DNA of 64,000 bases. Origin: Aureobasidium sp. EXF-3400 (Eukaryota > Ascomycota > Dothideomycetes > Dothideales > Saccotheciaceae). The position numbers and the translations under genes are program-made. Location: positions 120,566-184,565 of the forward strand of contig SWBL01000056.1 of NCBI GenBank assembly GCA_024195585.1. The letters are read 5' to 3'. The first letter of the stretch is position 1, and each line of letters starts with the position of its first letter. A model generated the notes under the pieces. It made no database searches, had not been told where the DNA came from, and was given only the letters and a program-made list of their open reading frames with translations. Below are positions 57,344 to 64,000 of the stretch, in pieces.

Positions 57344-59047
57344 ATGCCACCCCGACTTTTTGAACGACTTTCGGCTGCCTTCTGGAACTATCTCTCGCCA
57401 AAGCCGCCTGCGACTAAGAAGAGGACCGCCCCTGCCCGTAATGCTCGACCTCTGCGCGTCACTCCGACCAACTTCGTCACTCCTAAGCGCTCCGGTAGCG
57501 GCTACCTGCCACTTACTCCAGCCGACACACATGCTGGCTCCAAAAGAAAGAGAGACCTTGAGGTTGAAGACTATAGAAAGAGAACCAGACATGACGATTC
57601 GGAAGACGACGACGACGCCGAGGCAGTCCGTCTCGAAGACGAGAAACTAGAGCAGATGGCAAGGTCGAAAGAGCTCTATGAGCCCGAGGACATTGATACC
57701 TTGTTCTCCGAAGACGACGAGTACGACAGTGGAGACGAGGACGAAGACGGAGGTGCTCACTACGACTACAACGTCTACAATCCTACCCTCAACTCTCCGA
57801 ACCTGCCAGGCCAAGGACTCGAAGGACCTGTCGATGAGGATGATGGCATCAAGTACGACTACAACATCTACAATCCTACCATTCGCTCCAACAGACCTCT
57901 TCCAGGACAAAAACAGCTTCTCGAGAGCGCCCTACCACGACATGTCCCTCAGATCGTCATCAACAGCACCGAAGAAGAAAGCGACGACGACGTGATCAAC
58001 GTGCTTCCCCAGGAAGTTCCTCCCGTCTATGGTGACGGTGATGAGGACTTCATCGTCTTCAACGACATGGACGCCAGTGACAACTCTGCCCTTGACGGTG
58101 ACACCTCTCCACACGCCAACCCATCTTTTCTCGCAGCTTCTCAGCAAGAACCCTCTCTCTTCGGTTCCTTTCTCGAAGAAGCCCAAGACGGCGAAGACAC
58201 CATCCTACTGGACTCACGCGCCCGCGTCGGTAGTCTCGAAGACGAGCGCGTATCCAAAGACCAACTCCTCGCTCGCGGCTGGCCTCAAAACACAGTCTGG
58301 CTGATCCAACGCATCCACAACCGCGGCCGTGAACCCATTTTTGCATTCCACTGGCATCTTGACTTTCCCATGATGCCCGAGGGCATGTTCTTGCCTGCTT
58401 ACCATGCCCATCCTGGTTACATCAATACTCTACGCAACAAGGACTTCCGCGCCAAACATGCTTTCGACAGATTGATGCAATTGGGTCCTAAAGTGAGAGA
58501 CAAGATCACCGTGGGCCTTGCTCCAGAGAAATTGATCGTGGATGAGGTGCAAAGATATATGGCATGGGCAGATTGGGACTCAAACAATCAATTCCCAACT
58601 TATCCATTCATTGAGATCCACACTGGCACACGAGATGAAGACGTCAATGCTCTCCAAGATGCTCTACTTCTTCGCCTCTCGAATCTTCACAGACACTGGC
58701 TTTCTCCTTCTGACCAGGCGCCTCAACGTCCTGCCCCTTTCATACGTCCTGCTGATGATAACCTCGATCAACCACCACCGTTATACGGTATTTTGGTCTC
58801 GCATACACTGCTTGGTATTGTTGCTTTTGTGCCTGGCGCCGAGGAAAGTGATTCAATCGGTTATTTGCGTACAGTGGGTGTCTTTGACTTCAATGTCGCG
58901 GGGTATGATGTGTGGACGAGTCTGGCATTGGCTTTGCTTGTCATCCACGTCAGAGATGAAGGTGTGAGGAGAGGATGTTCGAGACGCAGAGATGGCATGA
59001 GGAATCGTTGGGCGAGGGGAGGCGCAATTATGGATCCTGACAGATGA
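57344..59047 (+). CDS. Unrecognised acidic protein with internal repeat
   Basis: A single exon of 567 residues from ATG 57344. I do not recognise a named family. The N-terminus is basic (PRLFERLSAAFWNYLS, then Lys/Arg- and Pro-rich); next comes a very acidic zone. A short segment occurs twice: YDYNVYNPTLNSPNLPG near residue 140 and YDYNIYNPTIRSNRPLPG near residue 171. The C-terminal half (from about 290) looks folded: RGWPQNTVWLIQRIHNRGREP, FAFHWHLDFPMMPEGMF, KVRDKITVGLAPEKLI and GVFDFNVAGYDVWTSLALALL. No signal peptide or clear catalytic motif is visible. A nuclear or regulatory role is only a guess. The ORF is intact and its codon use matches its neighbours. Confidence 0.78.
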   Translation: MPPRLFERLSAAFWNYLSPKPPATKKRTAPARNARPLRVTPTNFVTPKRSGSGYLPLTPADTHAGSKRKRDLEVEDYRKRTRHDDSEDDDDAEAVRLEDEKLEQMARSKELYEPEDIDTLFSEDDEYDSGDEDEDGGAHYDYNVYNPTLNSPNLPGQGLEGPVDEDDGIKYDYNIYNPTIRSNRPLPGQKQLLESALPRHVPQIVINSTEEESDDDVINVLPQEVPPVYGDGDEDFIVFNDMDASDNSALDGDTSPHANPSFLAASQQEPSLFGSFLEEAQDGEDTILLDSRARVGSLEDERVSKDQLLARGWPQNTVWLIQRIHNRGREPIFAFHWHLDFPMMPEGMFLPAYHAHPGYINTLRNKDFRAKHAFDRLMQLGPKVRDKITVGLAPEKLIVDEVQRYMAWADWDSNNQFPTYPFIEIHTGTRDEDVNALQDALLLRLSNLHRHWLSPSDQAPQRPAPFIRPADDNLDQPPPLYGILVSHTLLGIVAFVPGAEESDSIGYLRTVGVFDFNVAGYDVWTSLALALLVIHVRDEGVRRGCSRRRDGMRNRWARGGAIMDPDR

Positions 59048-59634
59048 GAGCTGGGCCTTGCGCTAGGAAGAGAGGTGGTCAATAGTGGTGGTCTGACCGA
59101 TTTTCCGATTCTGTTGTCTTCGCTCTTTCTTTTTCATGTTGTCTGCAATCTCTGAGGAGGTTGTTTTCTTCTGTTTCTGCTTTCTGATGGTACTCAAGAT
59201 CTTTGCTGCAAAGGAAGGCCGGCGTTATGGTTTCGAGTTGCAGAGATACCCCTTTCTTTTTCTATCTTTAATGTCATAATCATCCTTCTCCTTCTTCAAC
59301 TCTCCAACTTCTGGCTTCGGGCCAAATCATTCATCACATTGATGGCACTTGATAATAAATTTGTAGTCAAAGCAAATTTGTCAGGTTGTTTTTGGTAATT
59401 CTCAAGGACTAACATCCTGCCACAGCAGAACGACAGTTATGACAAGACATCATCCCTAAAGGAAGAAAGAAGAGAAAAAGAAAAGGGCCGAAGGGGGAAA
59501 AAAGAAGGATGCACAGCATCCATAGCAACACGAGTCGTCCTCAATGCATCCTCCAAACCATTGAACCAGAAAAGAACAAACTCCCCATCCTATGCCCCCT
59601 GGATTTTTGTTGGTCATGAGTCGGACGTAGAAGA
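59048..59634. other. Convergent 3' region, no gene seen
   Basis: This lies between the 3' ends of the unrecognised gene and the AA9 gene. T-rich 3' UTR-like sequence; no ORF is credible. Confidence 0.5.
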
Positions 59635-61302
59635 TCATGGCATCGTTCTGGCATCGCCACCGACGCGGAAAGCATGCTTATGGACGTGCATGTGGTTGTG
59701 CTCGTCTCTCTTGGACTGACTACCACCGCAAGTGCCGAAAGCACTGTTACAGCCTGCCTGGCAGTACTCAGCGCTGGAGCCGCAGTAGCCGTGACTTGAG
59801 CAGCAATTGCCAAAGCTCGAGCCCTGGCAGGTCACACCATTACCGCAGTTGCCCTCAGTGGAGACGGTGAGCGAACCACTGTTGGAGGGAGGAGCGGCAG
59901 ATGTGGCCTTAGCGATTAGAGCGGAAGTCGTGAAGGTAGTGGCGACGGGGTTGTTGTTAGCGGCCGTGGCAGGAAGGTATGAGCCGTCGCCGTTCTGAGC
60001 CGACACGGCGGCAGGAAGGCTAACTTGCTTGACAGGAGGATTGAGATTCTCCATGTAATTGGGAGGACCGTTGTAGTTGCCAGCACTGCATTGATCATTG
60101 ATGTTCTGACACTTGTCTTCCCAGGCCTTGCAGCCAGTGTTGCCAGTAGGAGGAGCAACGGCGTAACACTCCTTGCACTGCGCCCAACATGCAGTACTGG
60201 CATTCCAGCAGCCGGCTTGGTCGCTGTATTTGTCAAGCTCGATGCCGTCCCAGTTGCCGTTGGTGACGACGCAGTCACTGGGGGCGAGACCTTCAGTCTG
60301 CTGCTGTTGAGACACTCTCAGCTTTTGGTTGCCAACACTGGCTGAAGATGTAGGAACATAGACAGCAGGACCGGGAATAGGGTAAGGCAAGGCCATGGGC
60401 TCGTTCCAGATGTTGAAGGAGGTGGAGGGCTGGTTGTAGTCGACATATCCTGGGATGGAAACGGTCTCTTGAGGAAGCTGGGTGCCAGTAGAGTTGAGCC
60501 AGACCTGAGCGCAGCCGACGTAGAACTGAGGATCGCCTTTGTCGGCATTATGGAGAGCAAGAAGCTCAGGACGCACAAGGTAATAGCCGCCCTGGAGGCC
60601 ATTAGGCATGTTGACACTGAGGTGACCATTGTTGGCGATCAGCTTCTCGGTGCACCACTTGCCAGCAGACTCGTCGTAACCCTCATCCCAGATCTTGAAC
60701 CAACCATCGCCAGTACCCTGGTCGTTGATAGCCGAATCGACTTTCTTGAGGTAAACAGCGCAAGGTCCCTTGTGAGAGATGTCGATGCTGCCGATCGATG
60801 GGTTGTCAGGCCAGTCGCGGTATTCGAAGCTGAGAGTTGATCCGCTGTCGACCGAGCAGACACGAGCAACACCATTGGTGCCGTCGACACCACAGGCCAT
60901 GTCACTGCTGTCGAGGCTGGGAATCGGATCGGTGGCAGTGTTGGGATCAGAAGGCATGCGAATACAGGTGCCATCGCCCTACGTAAAGTCAGCTTTGCAT
61001 GTGATGGTGTCAAATCGCCTTCCCATATGCTAGGTTTGCAACTCGCACCCTGCTCTCACGGGAACGTAGAGCAATAGATGAGCTGTAGAAAAACATGATG
61101 GTGTGCCGTCTCTCACTGGACACTACCCTGTTTCTAGAAAACATCCCGCATCTCTCCACAGGTTATATAACCTGGCACACAGTCAGGGAATGGTACTTAC
61201 TTGAGCCGCGCCATCAACGTAGAGTTCAGAGAAGAGAGTGTGTGCGTTGACGCTCTGCGCAGCCATCAAGGCGAGCACAGGAACGACGGAAGAGATCTTC
61301 AT
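59635..61302 (-). CDS. Secreted AA9 lytic polysaccharide monooxygenase with CBM18 and His-rich tail
   Basis: Two exons: 61302-61201 and 60978-59635, encode 481 residues; the intron 60979-61200 is 222 nt, long for this locus. The signal peptide is residues 1-20, and cleavage after QSVNA exposes His21, the first copper ligand of the histidine brace. Family motifs are DGAAQGDGTCIRM, SIDISHKGPCAVYLKKV with the second His, and PQFYVGCAQVWLNSTG. A Cys-rich module with eight Cys lies at about residues 255-320. Residues 409-451 form a hevein-like chitin-binding CBM18 (CGNGVTCQGSSFGNCC, HGYCGSSAEYCQ). The tail holds HNHMHVHKH, unusual and able in principle to bind metal. AA9 enzymes usually act on cellulose, often with CBM1; CBM18 points to chitin or cell-wall targeting. 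The leader is pyrimidine-rich. Confidence 0.92.
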
Positions 61303-62770
61303 GTTGCGAGAAGTAAGGAAAAACCAAAATTGCAAAAGCGGCAGAAGGAAATACGAAAGGTTGTAAAAGAGCGTGGGTTGGATCTGAGAAAAAGAAGTGG
61401 TAAAGGAGTGCGGTGGCAGCAGTTAAATGCTGATGTGATGCGTTTGTACAAAGGAGTGTGAAAGACGGAAGTCCGAAGAAGGTGCTTCGGAATAGCAGGC
61501 GCAAATGAGTAGTCCAATTATTTCAAGCAGGCATCTGCGGTGTTGGTTGCCATGCACCTAAAACATGAAACATGCATGTGGCAGCGCGCGAAAAGGCGTT
61601 TCACTCACTCCTATGCACAATGTGTTCACTGATCTTACACCCTTCCCATGTGCTAAGGACCGTCACAATCTAGCTGGTAGAAACGCACAGTACTTTCATG
61701 AAGGAAGTGGCGGCCAGGGAGACATTGTCAGCTTCAAGTGTTTCCACGACCGTACTTCTCCCTCAAAAACAACTGTGCATCTTCACAGTTCACAATATCG
61801 TTGTGAGTCATCGTGAGAGTAAGCCCAACGAGATTGTGACACTTTTTGAGCGGCAGAGAACCACAACAGTTAGAAGCGGTAGGTCCTGCTTGTGCATGCT
61901 GGCAGTCGCCATCCGTTATTGCAAGGAGTGGTACAGAAAGGAAGGTTTCAAGGGATAGATCTTCCCCACGGCATGCCTGAAGATGATCGGCACATCTCCA
62001 CAAACAGGCGCGTTTTGGCGCCGAAATGCTGCACGACATTCTAATTTCTGAGTCCAATCAATTCACGTTGCCTTTGCATCAGGCGGTATTGAATGAGGTT
62101 GCGACAACTCCTTTGTACCATTCCCTGTTCTGCAAACAACCTTGAACACCAATTTCCTTGCTTTTCACATGCCCTGAAGAAACGAATCCCGAAAACAGAA
62201 TCAACACCAAACGCCTGAATTCGCATGTTGCTTATCATTCTTCGTTACAATCCAATATTTGGACAAAAGCTGGTGCATCTAGCGGCGAGTGCGGAAGGGC
62301 GCGTCGAACCCCTGTCAGATGTTAGAGAGTATGGAAAAGGGCATGATGACGCGACTCACGTAGAGGGGAGTGCCGTGTCTGTTAAGAACGAAGACAACGT
62401 CTGGAACAGTGACGGTTTTGCGGGCGGTACTCGCGTTTTGACAAAGTCTTTTGACGCGTCGCGTCTCCTCTGTCGATCGCATCAACGACCTAACCACCTA
62501 TCTTCTCTTGTAGATAACACAACCAATTCTTCATCAATTTTTACAATTTATATATCAGATGACTCGCGAAGAGACCCCCTTCGATATCCGCTGCGCGATT
62601 ATAACCCTCCATCATGTGTGTGGTTGGAAATCCGCCGCGATCGCGCGACTCCCGGGAATTCCATGTACGCGACAGACCGTATATAACATCATTAACCACA
62701 CAACCACCGCCGCTTAGATCGCTCTCGGTTTCAAACATGATATTCCATGGGACGTCCTCTTGCAATATTG
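61303..62770. other. Upstream of the AA9 gene, no gene seen
   Basis: The first 90 nt, read on the minus strand, form a CT-rich leader ending ttctcgcaac before the ATG. The rest has ORFs of at most 153 codons (62225-62686, plus), unrecognised. The base composition changes abruptly near 62770, where the transposon relic begins. Confidence 0.5.
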
Positions 62771-63903
62771 CTACCCCTTAGAAAGATCTAGTCGTCTAAG
62801 ACTAGCTATACCCACTTAGAAATCAGTGTTTCGATAAGCTCTATTAGATAAGCCTACTATTCCACCTGCTAAACAAGCTACTAAGCAAGGAATCAACTGC
62901 CACTATTCCATAGCAAGGAACATGGCTAGAGAGCCCTCTCCGGATCGTCCTTAGCCAATTGTTCGTAGAAAACAGCTAAAGAAATACGTTCTTAAGCCGA
63001 TAGACGCTAAAAAACGATAGAACTATTCCTAATGGCTACGAAACAAAATTAGAGGCAGATTTCCTAGGTTTAAGCCTAAGCCAGTCATCTTTGTCATGTC
63101 AGATGAGACCCTAATTGAACTAGGAGGTCCTAGAAAGCATGATGCCTTTATAAATGCACCATAAGGTACCCCATAATAGGACCTGCTATACCTATAGGAA
63201 AATCGATAACCTGCCTTTACTTTATAGGTTTTAGTAGCTTGTACAAGTGATCTGACTATTTAGAGGCCTTGTAAAGTCTTTATAAAAGAGTCTTAACTAG
63301 ATAAACAAGATATCTAGCAAGAGATGCTAAAAGTAAGAGGTCTAGTAATAAGAGATGCTAGGAAACATATTAAAGAGGCTAAAAAGGACCTAAATTTAGA
63401 TGTAGGCCTTATAGTTTAACGTGCTAACCTAGAGATGCTAGAGTAGTATTAGAGGACAAGGAAGCAGGTAAAAAAGTGCCTAAAACTAAGAGAAAGTTAA
63501 GCCTAGAGCAGGTATTTAAAGTAGAAAAAAAGGACTTTAAACGCATAGCTAAAAAAGGCATGGATTTTGTATGGTATGCCTATAATTGGCTACTTATAGA
63601 CCTCTATCCATACTATCACAAGGTCAGACTAGCCAATCTACAGGCTAATGTCTACCTTATAGAGGATAATAGTGGTGTACACACTAGAGTAAGGAGGTTT
63701 CTTACAAATCACCGGCTTTAAAAAGACATCAAATTTGCACCACATCCTAGCAACTCACTAGACCTCCACCCTATTAAACGAGTGTTTAATAGGTACGGAG
63801 ATGCCCTACAAGACTACCGGCCAACTGGCAATTTAATTAAAGAGCGTAGTCGTGCGATAGAAAGGGTTAAATGGGAGTGGATTAACGCCGAAGCCTAGGA
63901 ATC
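62771..63903 (+). mobile_element. Degenerate Tc1/mariner-class transposon relic, RIP-like decay
   Basis: Compared with the preceding DNA, this stretch is AT-rich and full of TA, ctag and taag, with stop codons in place of probable Gln and Arg codons (CAA or CAG to TAA or TAG), the pattern of repeat-induced point mutation. Translation in the plus frame recovers scattered transposase motifs (see the pseudogene entry). The left edge is placed near 62771 by composition. Terminal inverted repeats were not identified with confidence. The right edge meets a GC-rich block at 63904. Confidence 0.7.
63071..63898 (+). pseudogene. DDE transposase relic (Tc1/mariner, DDE_3-like)
   Basis: Fragments of a DDE endonuclease (PF13358-like) are visible in plus frames broken by stops. 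Near 63080-63150 the frame shows VIFVMSDETLIELGG, with the first catalytic Asp. An open segment 63476-63721 contains LIEDNSGVHTRVRRF, holding the second Asp. A third segment near 63735-63770 reads APHPSNSLDLHPIKRVFNR, where the third Asp stays in SLDL but the usual Glu after it has become Lys. Between these, TAA and TAG codons interrupt the frame at several points. The copy cannot make a transposase. Its N-terminal DNA-binding part is too decayed to read. Confidence 0.75.
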
Positions 63904-64000
63904 TGTCACGGTTGGCTGTCTGGTCACACCTGACCATGACCCCTGGCCGCCAGGGTGACCCTGACCTTGGCCGGCCGCTTGCCAAGCGGCCGTGCGGAGT
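63904..64000 (+). repeat. GC-rich block starting TGTCACGG, LTR-like, cut by window end
   Basis: At 63904 the sequence changes at once from AT-rich to GC-rich. It opens with TGTCACGG, as many fungal Ty3-type LTRs do (TG start). It contains a near-palindrome, ggccgcttg-cc-aagcggcc, near 63970-63990, and repeated gaccctg/ccaggg units. This may be the 5' end of a retroelement inserted next to or into the mariner relic. Only 97 nt are visible, so the class is uncertain. Confidence 0.4.

Noticed and set aside
62260..62340. B-box-like ggttcgac on the minus strand
   Set aside because: The T stem does not pair over five bases and there is no D arm or A box in range.
1..64000. CRISPR array, plasmid origin or prophage
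   Set aside because: The window is fungal nuclear DNA with spliceosomal introns; no regularly spaced repeats or phage genes were seen.

Overview
The window is nuclear DNA from a filamentous ascomycete (Pezizomycotina). The evidence is many short introns, mostly 48-64 nt with CTAAC-like branch sites, four Zn(II)2Cys6 transcription factors, a secreted AA9 lytic polysaccharide monooxygenase, and at the right end a transposon relic shredded by C-to-T changes of the RIP type. The spacing and gene set would fit Dothideomycetes, but the sequence alone does not prove the class. I support 20 protein-coding genes. Most multi-exon models were rebuilt by hand from splice signals and reading-frame phase. 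I recognise no rRNA, tRNA or CRISPR array.

Left third (1-29 kb), regulator-rich and loosely packed: a ketopantoate reductase-like gene cut by the window edge, divergent from a Zn2Cys6 regulator; a dienelactone hydrolase with a possible mitochondrial leader; a WBP11-type splicing protein; an EutQ-like cupin; three more Zn2Cys6 regulators; an HSP9/HSP12-type stress protein with a TATA box and STRE-like sites; a bHLH regulator with the SREBP-type tyrosine; and an omega-like glutathione transferase (ECM4/GTO type). Long gene-poor stretches (11.3-15.0, 16.3-19.2, 22.9-24.8 and 25.7-27.8 kb) separate these. A strand-biased degenerate GCRAC repeat field lies at about 7.9-8.55 kb.

Middle (29.8-46 kb), housekeeping: the multifunctional pyrimidine gene (glutaminase, carbamoyl-phosphate synthase and aspartate transcarbamoylase), which lacks the vestigial dihydroorotase domain found in other fungal homologues; two tandem paralogues of an unrecognised small protein; ribose-5-phosphate isomerase divergent from the NEDD8-activating E1 regulatory subunit; and the rRNA-processing factor ESF1.

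Right third (46.6-64 kb): an eIF4E-binding, 4E-T-like protein; a ULP1 SUMO protease; a DDHD-domain phospholipase; an unrecognised acidic protein; and an AA9 enzyme with a Cys-rich module, a CBM18 and a His-rich tail. The last 1.2 kb is a degenerate Tc1/mariner-class relic ending abruptly at a GC-rich block that starts like an LTR. The genes do not form an obvious pathway or secondary-metabolite cluster. The most unusual observation is the compact pyrimidine enzyme without its dihydroorotase-like domain.
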